The notes under the pieces were generated by a model. It was not told the DNA's origin, did not search any database, and worked only from the letters and a program-made list of their open reading frames with translations. Below, one piece after another: positions 1-12,074 of a stretch of 64,000 nt of DNA. Numbering within the stretch: position 1 is the stretch's first letter; every line of letters starts with the position of its first letter. The position numbers were made by a program, and so were the translations under genes. Source of the stretch: Rhyacophila brunnea (lineage: Eukaryota; Arthropoda; Insecta; Trichoptera; Rhyacophilidae); contig JAGYXB010000977.1 in the NCBI GenBank assembly GCA_022495005.1, positions 62,001 through 126,000 of the forward strand. The letters are read 5' to 3'.

Positions 1-2
1 AG

Positions 3-103
3 GTTCTAAGTGTTCGTCCTTGAAAAAACAAACCCAACAATGAAGTAGTATTCTAAGCTGCCTCATTGTTACTTTTGTTTCTCCAAGGACAAACACTTAG
101 AAT
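3..103. mobile_element. Short foldback MITE or hairpin
   Basis: Positions 3-23 and 83-103 are inverted copies with about 19 of 21 bases paired (GTTCTAAGTGTTCGTCCTTG against ATTCTAAGTGTTTGTCCTTG). An inner CAATGA/TCATTG pair extends the fold. The element may run off the left edge of the window, so no target duplication can be checked. Confidence 0.6.
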
Positions 104-174
104 CATGCAGTTCTCCACTCGCGAGATATAGAAATAAATGCAGATTTAGTATAATGTAGGTAGAGCTAATTTTT

Positions 175-330
175 CAAATACTTTCTTTCTTCTTTTGACC
201 ATGTCTAATAAAATCACATGGGCCTACACAAAGTGGAGGTTTGTTTTTTTAACAGATTTTTGTTTTTTACGGTAAATGGATGTCACTTGGTCAACCTATT
301 AGGTCCATACTTTAACATGTACTTATCTAT
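175..330 (-). repeat. SINE 3' part (same family as 50104-50340)
   Basis: The stretch has the family words catgtc, gggcc and a gtggagg-like block, then aaatggatgtca and caacctattaggtccat. These occur in the same order as in the full SINE at 50104-50340. The tRNA head is missing, so the copy is truncated. Confidence 0.65.
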
Positions 331-964
331 TTACGGACTCGGGGAGACTCAGTTTGGATAAGCATGGTAGATTAAGAGGATATTTCTTTCCTCACACTGT
401 GCACATAAATTTAATAATATGTTAATGTCTGCAGAAGATAAAGGCGAGTGGGGCTAACGCATAATAACTTGGTTACATGTAAGTTGTATGTATTAATTTC
501 ACCATAGTACAGTTCGCTGCTTTCTTATCGGAAAGAGATGATCGTATACCATACGGACATCTCTGATTTTTGCAAAAATTCATGTATTCAAGAATGAAAA
601 CCTAACCTAACCTAACGAATAATCTAGTATATCGGCTATTTTTAAAATTTGTTTGACGTTGGCTTCCTGTAAACCGACAAGAGCCGTGTTTGATTTAGAC
701 ATGAATTTTACTTCAGTACTATATGACCCAAAGATGTTGGATGGTCTGTAATCAATGACATTAATATGGACGAAGCATCTAGAAAATAAAATGACACTCA
801 CTTTGTGTCGGGTCTGCCGGATGGCGAAATTCATATTTTAATATCGGTATCCTACGCTCAAATGAACATTCTGCTTGCAAGCGGTCTGGCGACACCGCTG
901 GGTCTGCCCATACAAAATTTCTGACTGTCAGGTTTCGACTCCACCGTTATTGTTGTGTTACAAA

Positions 965-1243
965 ATGCCAATGTGCTTAGTTAAAAATTGTAAAAAAAAA
1001 TCTACTAAGCACTCCAAGAAAGATGGGATATCACTTTTCATGTGTTAGTATTATTTATTATTGATAAAATGCCATTTTAAGATATTGATGAATGTTTATT
1101 CAATGCAATTGAATGACAGAAACCATTGGACAGACGCCTGTGATGCGCTGGGCTCACATGCGTCTAATCTCCGAGAAGTCGTAAGTAACCTAGAATCTGT
1201 TTCTAACGTAATGAGTAATGACACTAATACTCCATTACAATAA
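965..1243 (+). pseudogene. THAP zinc-finger transposase remnant
   Basis: Reading from the ATG at 965 gives a Cys-x4-Cys start followed by Lys-rich residues and GISLF, then a stop. A second frame from 1061 has the WTDA-like element and runs to 1241. In THAP domains (C2CH zinc-dependent DNA binding, found in P-element transposases) these pieces lie in one frame about 40-50 residues apart. Here they are separated by a frame change or a small intron. The later His ligand is not obvious. Confidence 0.4.
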
Positions 1244-2530
1244 AGGTTATATTACTATAAATTCTCGAAGCTTGTATCGCATAATGGAAATGGATACGTC
1301 ATATGGTCACGTGATGTCTACTTATACATCTGTAAATGACTTTCATGCACAATTTCTCTTGCGCGCCGATATGAAGTGAGTTGTCCATTTAATATGTCAT
1401 TGTCTGTAATATACAACCATATATATTTCCGATACAACATTTCACCGTGAAGTGAGATACAGCGAAATGTATAAAATAGGTATGTTTGTGGGGTTAACAT
1501 AAATGAATTTAGAGACCAAGTAACTTTTCCAAAGAAAATAAAAATTGAATGACAGCAATTAGTAAAACCTTTCGAGTTAAATAGAAAAAATTTTAATACT
1601 ATGGGTCTAGGATGATTCGGCGTCAAGACAACTGATGGATGAAATAAGAATTCAGGCAAACGAGCCATAGAAGTTTTCAAGCTTTGTAGGCCATGCGTTC
1701 GTCACTGTAACGTTGTCAACCTTTGGAGCCGGACATCCGCTTGCACGATTTTATATACATTTTAAAGTCCAACATCCACCATGGACATTCTCAGGTCTGA
1801 GAAGGTCCTCCATCAGCTCGCCTTGGATGACTGCCTGTTACTGACATCAAAGCTTGACATTTGACCTTTGACACATACTGTAGGTACAAATGGTTGAGAA
1901 TCTCTAAGGAGCTGTCCATATATCACGTCACGCTCTAAGGGTGGAGGGGGTCTGATATAATGTGATGATTTGTGACAGGGTCAGAGAAAATGTGATGTCA
2001 CAATGTAAACAAAAAATATAAATATGTTTATCATCGATCGGGTGGGATTTAGTAACGTGGTGCGGGTTGATAAAAATCGTGTCTGGAAACTTGTACGTAT
2101 GCAGTTCGCTGTATCACACTTCACCGTGAAATGTTGTATTGGAAATATAATATGGCCGTATATTAAAGACCATCCAACCTCTTTGGGTCATATGCTGACA
2201 TAAAATTCATGTCTAAATAAAACACGGTTCTTGTCGGTTTACACTTTACAGGAAGCCAGCAGCAAACAAATTTTGAAAATAGCCGATATACTGGATTATT
2301 TGTTAGGTTAGGTTTTCATTCTTGAATTTTGCCAAAATCAGCCATGAAAATTGAATTAATGTTCATATTGAATCTAATAAAATTGGAGACCGTATAGTAT
2401 ACGGTCATCTCTCTCCGATAAAAAAGCTCACTGCGAACTGTCCCACTGTGAAATGTTTTACGTACAATTTACATGTAACCGACAAAAATGTGACGCAATA
2501 CAGACAGGGTGGTAAAAGGTTATGTGACGA

Positions 2531-2544
2531 TGGGGGGGGGGGGG
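2531..2544 (+). repeat. Poly-G run
   Basis: A run of about 14 G within the right side of the foldback relic, followed by TTAAAAATAGC. Similar G-runs beside GTGACG words occur near 1945-1960, so it may be part of the element's subterminal repeats. Confidence 0.6.
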
Positions 2545-3236
2545 TTAAAAATAGCTAAAATCATGTGACGTTATATAAGACAGATGTTGGGCTCCAAAAG
2601 GTTAAGGGCATCTGGGGTGAATGTTGGGGTCTGAAAGGTTGAAAATGTCTGGGGTGGACGTTGGGCTCCGGTAGGTTGAAAACATAGTGAAAGCAAACGT
2701 GAGACCCAAAGTTTGGTAACTTCTGCGGCTCCTGTGCTTAATTTTCTATTTCATTCATCTGTGCAGCGCCGGGGGCTGCCTAGTCCCATACCCAAATACT
2801 AGTATATATCAGTGGCTTTCAAAGTTTCACGCAAAGCGTTCTTAGTGTACCTATATTATATAAATACTTTTTCATAATCCTAAAAATAATTTGTTCTGTT
2901 TGACCAATTGAAAAATTTTGCTTCCTAATTTGAAATCTTTACTAGTCTTCCTATATAGCTTATTGTATATTTTCCCTTCAAAATCGAATTCGAGAATTTT
3001 AAGATTTTCCGAAAAGTATCGATTGGTAATTGGCCAATCTGAATTCGAATCTGACTTTGTGCATAATATCTGGGATAAAGAAGAGTAGCTTATTTTGTTA
3101 TTGGCTGAAGAAAACTACCTAAGCATATCGACTGTAGATAGGAAAAAGGGCGTAACCAAGGCCTGAACAAAAATGAACGATAAGTCCGAGCGAGTAAGCA
3201 TGCAGCAGGCTTATATCTCTGCTCTATGCGTTAGAG

Positions 3237-3525
3237 CAGCGATACTCAACCTGCGGCCCTTTCAGCTTTTATGTGCGGCCCGAAACACATTTATTATTAG
3301 GAATTATCATTAACTTTTATATAATTATAATTAATCATTAATTTTTGACGAACAGATATGTATATTATTATTGTTTTAGTTTATAATTTTTTAAATCTCA
3401 AAAATGTTTTGTAAAAAAGGGGGGGTAAAAAATGATTTTTTTTCGTCACACCAGTAGTGATGTGGCCCGCGTTACTTTACAGATATATGTATTTGGCCCG
3501 AAGAAAAAAAGGTTGAGTATCATTG
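3237..3525. mobile_element. hAT-type MITE with 8-bp target duplication
   Basis: The element starts CAGCGATACTCAACC and ends GGTTGAGTATCATTG, a 15-base terminal inverted repeat. It is flanked by a perfect 8-base duplication, CGTTAGAG, at 3229-3236 and 3526-3533. Inside are GTGCGGCCCGAAACACATTT and ATTTGGCCCGAAG. A sister copy lies at 62233-62583. No coding capacity. The 8-bp duplication and terminal CAG/CTG-like ends are characteristic of hAT elements. Confidence 0.9.
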
Positions 3526-4102
3526 CGTTAGAGTAAGATAGAATTTCTACGGCTGAATTCAATATTTTTCGAAAGCGTTGCCGGTAAAAATGGATTAGAC
3601 TGATTACATTCATTTAAAATCTGCGAAATTTATTGTTTTTGTGTTAAGTAAATATAAATTTAGTGGTAATTATTTTTAGTTATTTCAGTAGAACATATGG
3701 TCTCTGTTCTGGCAGAACACACTAACTGGAGAATACTAGTTTTGAGTAATTTGACTTTGTAGTTGTTAAAATGTTTGGAATGGTCTATCATGTGAGTTTA
3801 TTAAGTAATCGTAAAAAGGATGACTTTAAAATAAAGACTGTTTATTTATTAAGGTTTCCAGATGGCAAAATTTGAAATAAGGAACATTTTGGTATAACTA
3901 ACTTAATATGTCATTTTTTCGAATTAGTGTCTTCTGCCAGAACAGTGACGATATAGTGGTATAACATTTCATAGTTAAGTTGATAATAATAAAATCGAAG
4001 TTATACGGAAGAAACACGGCTTCATTTTGCCGAAAAATAGGTGCTCTCTATATATCATTACTCTGTGGGCATAACCCTCAGTTTTTTTAAATTGGGTTTT
4101 AA

Positions 4103-4972
4103 GGCTTGCGCAGACAGGGAGCGGTCAGGCGGTCTGCGTTCCGCATTCGGCGTTCTTTGTACTGTACGGACTTCATACTGTATGGGCACACAGCCGGCGG
4201 TCAGACCGCGCCGGTCAATTGGAATGCTAGCGTTCTAGAGTTCTATTCCTGCAATTACAAAGAACTCCGTACCTCTCAACCGTTGCAATGTCTGGATCAG
4301 AAAACTGAATCGATATAGAGAAGATTGATACTTGATTTAAGTGACGCAAATTATATAAATCGTTTTTAATACTAACATATTGTTTTTAAATCAACACTTG
4401 ATTGATTTACGTGCATAAATACTTGATAATTTGGCGAGATTTATAGTTTTCATAGTTCAATAATAGAATAAATTTGACATGTGAGGTTATGGGTAAAATT
4501 AAAAGGTTAGAATCGAAATATCAAATGTTATAGATAGAGGTAGGTACGCAAACAAATAAGTTTATATGTCACTTCGTTTAAAATCATCGATATTAAGTTT
4601 TTAAATATCCGGTTTGATAAAATGCATTGATTACAGCAGTAATTTTAGTACCTAGATTACAAATGTAATCAAATTATATAATTCATCGAAGCTTTAACTT
4701 TGTATTGACATGCGAAAGTAAATAAAAATTTTAATGGAATTTGAGCACCACAGAAACCACACGGGGGAGTAAGTACGCAACAGCGGTGCTTTCTCACTTC
4801 CACTCGCAGTCGGAATATAGCGGTCTCGCATTATGCAGCGCCTGTGTCACTACAACGTTTGTATACAAATGGAACGCATATTGTTGACCGCCACCTGTCT
4901 GCTGTCCCTGAACGCTAGCGGTCAACGGTCGGTTGAACGCAGAACTCCGACCGCTCTCTGTCTGCGCAAGCC
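4103..4972. mobile_element. Non-autonomous DNA transposon with ~40-bp terminal inverted repeats
   Basis: The ends read GGCTTGCGCAGACAGGGAGC and, on the opposite strand, GGCTTGCGCAGACAGAGAGC, and stay similar for about 40 bases. GC-rich ends contrast with an AT-rich 500-base middle. Small open frames at 4041-4318 are a by-product of the GC-rich end and are not genes. A clear target duplication is not evident (TTAA on the left, CTTA on the right). Confidence 0.7.
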
Positions 4973-4981
4973 CTTATTGCA

Positions 4982-5258
4982 TAATAACGTTGTACACAAC
5001 TAAATATACGTTGTGTCTAAAGGATGTAAGCTGCAAATGGCGATTTATTATCTAAATTTAGCTAACAGTTCAAAAAAAAAAAGTAAGTGATGTGGGAAAA
5101 ATGACTTAGCCATTATTTTTATTGGTTTTTTTTTAATTAACTCAATAATTAATATCAGATAAGGGATATAAGGTTATGACTATTTTTGTAATTTAACTTT
5201 GACCGAAAACCATAACAAAAAACCTTTTTGTGCCTCCTGTAAAATTTGATTTGTGTGA
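4982..5258 (+). repeat. Dispersed repeat, inverted partner at 59233-59529
   Basis: Shared words in order are AACGTTGTACACAACTAAAT, TTTATTATCTAAATTTAGCT, ATTAATATCAGAT, AACTTTGACCGAAAACCAT and GCCTCCTGTAAAATTTGATT. All appear in reverse complement at 59233-59529. This is a roughly 280-base transposon-like family of unknown class. Confidence 0.75.
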
Positions 5259-5259
5259 A

Positions 5260-8200
5260 TTATGTCCCTTTTCCTATCATTGTGATGATCCAATGAATTA
5301 TGATTATTTTTGAAGAGCCTGCGATGACCTTGGGTACTCTTGATACATACTTTGAATACTACGGCTATATATCACTACTTACGTATCAAAATATATATTT
5401 AAGGCAAACTGTAGTGTTGCACTATTAGGGACATCCAGTAACTGACTTACAAAATATGCAATTTAATATAATCTACTGTAAATTTACCCTTAAAACTGTT
5501 AAACTTTCATTAGAGTAAGCCCGTTGCTCCACCGCCGAGCGCAATGAACATGCAACAGAACCCTACAAGGGCAAGTTTCAAATGTTCAGACAGTACTATT
5601 GAGGTTAGCTCGCATTACTGGACAATGTGTTTCACCATGAGTGACCTGCACACATTATTTTTACAATTACTTTTATTATCTATAGTTTGAATTAAGTTCT
5701 CTCGGTGTAGTTAAGATTTTTGAATACTTTTTAGATTCAATGTATTTTTTATTTGATTTAAAATACATTAACTTATCAAAAAATAAAAATGTGCTCCAAG
5801 AATTCAATGATTGTTCAATGCATTTTCATTTTCTAGAAAAATCAACGATTTTTCAACAATCTTTCAAACACATTTGAGTGTAAATTTAAGAGATGAAAAT
5901 TATTGATTAGATAAAAAGCCTTTTCTATAAGGTTTTAAATTTCTCCTTGAATTTAAAAAGTATGTTTTTTTGTAATGATTAATTTATTAAAACACTTGAA
6001 AATGTAAATTGTATTTAATTGCAGCATTCATATTCTGTCACACGATATCTCTAGCAGCACTATATTCCTCCTTAATCAAAAGTACTTTTGTAATTAACTC
6101 ACTAAATGTCACTCCACTATTGCATAATATCAGATATGCATATGCTGCATTTCTATTGCTTATGAGGGAATTCAGTATAGCCACAAAAATGCTGTCTTTG
6201 GTCGATATATTTTTTTGATATTACGGTTTGAATATATTTTAAATATCATTCATATTTTTAATAAATATTCTAATATTTTGAGATTGTACCTACCTGTTTT
6301 TTTTATTTTTCAAAAACATTCAACTTTGCAGATACACCGAATTCTGTAAAGACAGGGGTTTTAAAAGAGTATGCTGCAGGATATTTGAAAGAATTAATAA
6401 TTCAGGCTATTGATTTAATTGCAAATATTACGTAGGGAGTCATAACCAGATATAACTTATTTCCTACCTAATCTAATAACTGAGATGTCTGTTAATATAA
6501 ACTATTTTTCCATGTCACCTGTTAATGTAAACCATTTTTGGTGTGAAGGAGTCTGATTTACTTGTCTAGCAATATCTACTACCTAAATTAGGAATGATGA
6601 AGGATGAATATTATTTGCTGTGTGCTTAAAGCTCAGCAAATTCTGGTTCGATTTGCGACGACTTACCTTTGCAAAGCTGGGTTTCGGGTGTAGCTGTAAT
6701 AAAAACCAATTGGAAATGGGAATGAGGGTAGTTCTACAAAGTTTGTTTCCAAGATTTGAAAAACTGTGTGGTGAATAGCAGGTTTAATGTCTAATTAGTA
6801 TTTTTTTGTCAGTGTGCCATCAAACATTAAAATATTATCACCACTCCATTAATCAGTCAATTGGTAATATAGTGACTTTTTGGTGAAACTGAGATAATAA
6901 TGACTGAGAAATGGCTTCAATATGCTTTGTCGTTTTTTTGATATGTATGGAATCGGTGCAATTAGCGCATAATTCAAAACTCTCATATGAATATGGATGT
7001 ATATTTTTAGCTGTTCCGAATAATATTTTTTTATTTTAATATTGTACCATTTGTCATTCACAGTTAATATTTGTGGATATCATCAATGAGCTATTAAAAC
7101 CTCAGATGTGACAAAATAGAAATTTTACAGGGAAGAGAAAAAACTGTTTTATAAGCTCAAACATGAAATTAGACTTCTAATGCCTTTTTGTAACTCTTTG
7201 AACAATTTGATTTATCGAAATAACAGGTAGCAGAGATTTTGTCATCATCGAATGTTTGTAATAAGCTCATTGGAGGGGAGGTATTACCTCTATTTCATAA
7301 TGTATCTCATTTTATTGAAATGAGATACGTTATGCATGTAAGACAATCATTTGATCATTAATTCATAATATGGTCCAAATGATAGGGTCCTTATCACTCT
7401 TCTTAGTGGTAAATAATTTTATTGTAAGAAATATTATTATTCCATAATAACATGTTTATTAGGTTTTTATTATTGATCTTTTGAAACACAGAATATGATT
7501 TTAATGGTGCAACAACTCATAATTAATCTGTCCTACTTACCTACTACATCCATATCTATTCAAAAAAATAATAACATGTAGTTAAAACTAACATGTGAAT
7601 AATTTAAATATTTTTTGTAGAATATCAATACACATCAAAAATTTTATTCGTCATTTGAATATAAGTACGACAAAATATTAGTTAGACATTTACAATATGA
7701 CTAGAACATTCTTTTCTCTCTAACATTTGAAAGCTTCTTACTAATACTAACATTTATTGACAATTGTTCACCGGGTTATTTTCATTGACTAACTAATGGA
7801 CACTGAGTTTAAAGATTAAAAGGGCTTTCATAAATACCTACTCATAAACATCTTGATCTGCTTATACAAATTTAATAATTCATTCATATCAAACACAGAT
7901 GAATGCAAGTGAATGTGGTAATGAACAATGAACTATAATATTTACATTACAATAAGAATGCATGCTACATACTGTGTAAATGTGTCTACTTTAATATTGA
8001 GATTTAAGACAGTGTTAATAACTATTAAATAGTAAGTCTCATCAGATATAATCAGATTTAAAGCTTTGATTACAAGTCTCATTTTTGAGTACATATACTT
8101 TTAATACACATTTTGTTTTATGGGTCTTCGTGCCGTGCAAAGGTCGAAAATTAAGAATGTGGTATTGTGGGGACTAAACCTGAATGATTTATAGACTCTG

Positions 8201-9865
8201 TAAGAGAAGAGGTTTATTATTATGCTACACTATTTTTATCATCCTAGAAATCACATTTCACAACCATATAAAATATCTTAATACCATAAAAGAGTATGTA
8301 TTATTGTAATCGGTGACATTTTAGATGGAGAATACAGCTATATTTTAGTAGACAAGATATACGGGGTTTTTTTTTAATGAAAAATGTACTTTCTCTAATT
8401 ATTTCAATTTATTGTAACGGAAAGAATAGTCATCGAGATAATAATAAATTATTAAAACAGAAACCTCGGTTATCTAGACTTTAATTATTCAGATTTTTTT
8501 TCGAACATCAATTTTGCAAGTCTGATAAAATGTAGTTTAAAATATATATTTAGTAAAAAAGGTGAATTTTTAATTATGGAAGTAAAATAATTGTTTTAGG
8601 TATTATGTTTTCGATTATCAGGATTTATTGTTATCTGGATTGTCTTCATTCCCAATTTAGTTCTTATAATCAAGGTAATACCATATCAATTAAATCAAAT
8701 TATCACGAGTGCATAACTAAATCGCAAATTCCAAGCAGATATAATATAATGAAGTTGACAAAAGAATAAAGTGAAAAATCAGACATTTTCATGTACCAAA
8801 AATGTTTTTATTCTCAATTCAAAAGGACAATAATATTATAAATTAAATGAACTGGAGTTTACGTGGTAGAAGTCAATTATAATAGTTTTGAAACAAAGTT
8901 AGTTTTGCTATTTTTACTTTAACTCTTTGCACTCTTTAATTAATTTAAAGAATAATCATAATAAATTGTATTAGATAGGCCATTATTTTATAGTTAATTT
9001 ATAAAATATTTTACAATTGAAGGGTACTGGTAAAGAACATGTTATGTGCCGTTTTTTAATTTTTTTAAACTGGCAATGCAATCTCTGTATTTTAATTTCA
9101 GCATCAATAGTAACGGTCAAAGCATTATAGAGCATTGAAAATTATCATTCATACTAAAAACAAGAATTTCGTTCAGGATAAAAACATGTATTGTCTATGG
9201 TCTACAATCTAGATTCACGTCAGACTTGACACTCTTGATAGTGCATAGGAATCATAAATCAAAAGTCTCCCTTTGTGAAACGCCGGACAAACAGATGACC
9301 ACTATAGCAACGCCAGACAAAAACCATATCTCAGGTTGACATTTGTGTGACATAACACTCTTCAATTGTAAATTCATTTTCAAACTGTTCTGTATAAAGT
9401 AAAATTCAATTCGACATAGGATACGATTAATATTAAAGTAGAATTAACAAAAATAACTTTGTTTCAAAAAAATGACAATAATACTCTTTTATGGTACCAA
9501 TTAATATATTTTAACTGAACATGAAATGTCAATTTCTAATATAAAATACTTATGCCTCTTTCTCAAGAATTCTACGAATTGTTCAGACTTACCTCCAAAG
9601 ATAACCCGAAATTCTTCATTTTCAACCATTAAACGGGGCACATGGCCCCTTAAACAACATTTTATATTCTATGGTGCAAGTGCAGGCTTACTCAATTTGT
9701 TTCTCATTCAAGTTGTCTCCATATTGTCTTATTTCAATACTATCTATTACATGAACTCTATCAGTATATATTGTTAATCTATTCTAAGATTTACCAGATA
9801 TATTTCGATAAATTAAAATAAATAAATTATATAAATTGAAATATATACCCAGTGAAAAGGTGAAT
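5260..9865. other. AT-rich stretch without recognisable features
   Basis: About 4.6 kb of very AT-rich sequence downstream of the PDE7 gene. Open frames (for example 6009-6218, 6849-7061, 9526-9777) are short, AT-driven and show no domain. I see no RNA gene, inverted repeat or recognisable element, though old decayed repeats may be present. Confidence 0.6.
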
Positions 9866-9877
9866 TATACAATAGAG

Positions 9878-10840
9878 CAGTGTTTTTCAACCGTTGTGCC
9901 TCCAAGTGTCCTCCTAATGCCCTGCTGCCAAATTATCTTTGAATTCTACCTATAAAGAGCATAATAACATGACAAAGTCGTCAGTGATTGCTTAGTTTTC
10001 GCGCCTTCTGCACAACCACAGTGTCCTGATCTTTTGAAAAAATATAGAATATCACTTCTTCCAATCTTTGGAGATAAAAATATGAATCGTTTAAATACAA
10101 ACTCAAGGGCCCACATGTCCAACGAAGGTCAAAATGGAGATTTTATGGTATTTTCAAAGCATTCGTCTGAACATTCCTTAAACGTTGTAGATAATCTATT
10201 TATATAATTTTGAAGTCTTATTATCCTTTATATTTATTTTAAACATTTGATGATTTTTGAATAATAAAATGCCTAATTCTTGTCAAATTTGGGATCACAG
10301 AGATTATAAATATAATTTTTAATCGTAAATATTTCACTATAATAATGTCTACATAAATTTTACTAATGGTTTTATAAACGCGTTTAAAAATTAATAAGCC
10401 TAAAAAATCTTAAAACCGCTGCACATGGATGTACTGAAATATGACTATATTCTAAATCGATTAGATCGAGGGGTGTAAAAGAATACTATTTTATATAATA
10501 AAAATACTTATGCAGTCATCAAATGTTTAAAATAAATAAATATAAAGGATAATAAGACTTCAAAATTATATAAATAGATTATCTACAACGTTTAAGGAAT
10601 GTTCAGACTAATGCTTTGAAAATACCATAAAATCTCCATTTTGACCTTCGTTGGGCATGTGGGCCATTAATATAACCTCACTTCTTTGCTTGGCTTATAC
10701 AAAATGTGTCGTCAAATTGGCCAAGTGTGAGTCTGTTTATAGGGAGTGTCTTGTTAATTATTCTTATGTCGATGCTCGGTATGGCATGGGAGTTTGGGAG
10801 GTCAAGTGTGCTGCTTTTGTAAGAAGGTTGAAAAACACTG
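9878..10840. mobile_element. hAT-type element carrying a nested foldback, just past PDE7 stop
   Basis: Ends are CAGTGTTTTTCAACC and GGTTGAAAAACACTG, a perfect 15-base inverted repeat. Flanks CAATAGAG (9870-9877) and CAATAAAG (10841-10848) form a 7-of-8 target duplication. A separate foldback element sits inside at 10108-10665. The right end is only 32 bases from the PDE7 stop codon, so the gene's 3' UTR must read through the element or end within a few dozen bases. Confidence 0.85.
10108..10665. mobile_element. Foldback element with ~146-bp inverted arms
   Basis: Arms 10108-10253 and 10516-10665 are near-perfect inverted copies beginning GGCCCACATG and ending CATGTGGGCC. The right part is duplicated at about 30880-31196. 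The centre includes CACATGGATGTACTGAAATA, also present in the second copy. It is nested inside the hAT element at 9878-10840. On the minus strand, AATAAA-type words in the left arm (near 10231) could serve as PDE7 polyadenylation signals. Confidence 0.85.
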
Positions 10841-10871
10841 CAATAAAGTATTGGGTTAATTATAATTATAG

Positions 10872-10877
10872 TTTAAT
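10872..10877 (-). promoter_or_regulatory. ATTAAA hexamer overlapping PDE7 stop codon
   Basis: On the minus strand the last Asn codon, the TAA stop and the next base spell ATTAAA, a common variant polyadenylation signal. Use of it would give a 3' UTR of only about 10-30 bases. It may be coincidental in AT-rich DNA. Confidence 0.2.
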
Positions 10878-11900
10878 TACCATCGGAAATGTGATCTGTT
10901 TCAGTCTTCAGATCGGATGAGTCGTTTAAGATGGTATTCACAATAGCGCTGGAAACAATCGGTGGCAGCTCGTATAGCGGTATGGAGTTCAAATCCTCTT
11001 CTGTATTCAGCATGTAAGCTGGCACGTCCTCCTTCTCCTCTAAGCTATTACTGGATTCATTTTTTAACAATGATTGGCATGAATCATCTTTTTCACAATC
11101 AGTCTCAATTTTCCTTATATTAATATTGCTAATTTTAGCATTGCCATCTGTCTCGATTAAATTAGCTTCGGTGTGAGAGCTCTCCGAAGAATTCGAGTGA
11201 ACCATTTCCTCCAGCGAATTTTCAATGCACGACAGCATTTCTCCGGCAACAGATAGATACCGGGTACGAGTGAATGGCATGACAGGTGGAAAAGTCATTT
11301 GCCTCAGAAGACTCTTCTTTCCTGCACCGTGCAAGACAAGCGACAGCTCATCAACTTGAGTTGATGTAATTGTTACTATAGAATGTTCAGCCAGTAGATT
11401 TTCCACCTTTACTACATCCATGTTTTCAGGTTCAGCCTTAAGACCGAGGCTGAGTGTGGAATTGAAAAAGAATTCGGTATCTTTAAAGTTCAATTCATTC
11501 TCTTTGGTGAATAAAATTTTTTGTTGAACAATTTTTTGTGCAATTGGGAGGCTGTCTCTCCGCCCAGCGGATGACACCGTTTTCAAAGGAGTAGCCGGGA
11601 CTGAATACCGGCGCCTTACATCACGATATGGATCCCGTTTAAATGTTTCTGCCAGCAGAGGGAGTTTCGGCAACAGGAGGTCAGCACTGTTGGAGATGTC
11701 TTCAGGTGATTCATTCACATCATCAATTTGGTCGGCATCTGATATTTCAGTGATAGTTTCTTCGGCGAGCTCTTGGATAGCCAGGGCATCCCATTTGTTT
11801 TGATTCGTCGTCAAATTTTCAATCATTGTAAATGAAAGATCGCTCTGTAGGAATCTGTGCCATTCATTCATCAGAGGGGTGACAACAAATTTCAGGAACC
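10873..11900 (-). CDS. Pde7: PDE7 terminal exon: end of catalytic domain plus long acidic C-terminal tail
   Basis: The acceptor is an AG at 11901-11902 after a pyrimidine-rich tract. Two bases complete a Gly codon begun in the previous exon, and translation continues GFLKFVVTPLMNEWHRF, which matches the last helices of PDE7 catalytic domains (GFMTYLVEPLFTEWARF). The stop TAA is at 10873. The first 45 or so residues belong to the catalytic domain. The remaining roughly 300 are low-complexity, rich in Asp, Glu and Ser, with no recognised domain. Two basic stretches, RRRYSVPATP and GRRDSLP (about residues 453-475 of the joined model), look like protein kinase A consensus sites (RRxS). This tail is far longer than in the vertebrate PDE7 proteins I know. 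An ATTAAA, a possible polyadenylation signal, overlaps the stop codon, but so close to the coding end that it is probably not the one used. Confidence 0.93.
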
Positions 11901-12074
11901 CTGGAAAGAAACATTTACAATAAATGAAAATATTCACAAAAAATTTAAGGATTTCCAAAAAAGAAGCAGGGTTAAAAATATTTTTGTTTCCATAAGTCAA
12001 AATTGGACATTTCCTATTTTTAAATTATGTGCTCACATGATGCAAAATTAATAAATGAGGATACTAATAGTACT

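Larger units (their letters stand above)
470..2700. mobile_element. Degraded foldback DNA transposon with THAP-like transposase fragment
   Basis: Positions about 472-770 are repeated in inverted orientation at about 2165-2486, with many mismatches. Inner parts (1405-1465 against 2103-2165) also pair, so the left arm carries an insertion or expansion. Between the arms, 965-1045 begins MPMCLVKNCKKKS and continues KDGISLF, resembling the start of a THAP zinc finger (C-x4-C). Then 1108-1150 has NDRNHWTDA, resembling the THAP Trp region. Frames are broken, so this is a relic. Imperfect copies of a block containing TTGGAGCC...CAACATC occur near 1720-1790 and 2590-2690. Confidence 0.55.

Noticed and set aside
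600..618. CCTAACCTAACCTAAC run resembling the insect telomere repeat (TTAGG)n
   Set aside because: Only three units, and the matching spot in the inverted arm (near 2306) has two. It is part of the foldback element, not a telomere.
4041..4318. Overlapping open frames near 4.1 kb
   Set aside because: They read through the GC-rich terminal repeat of the TIR element and have no protein-like similarity.
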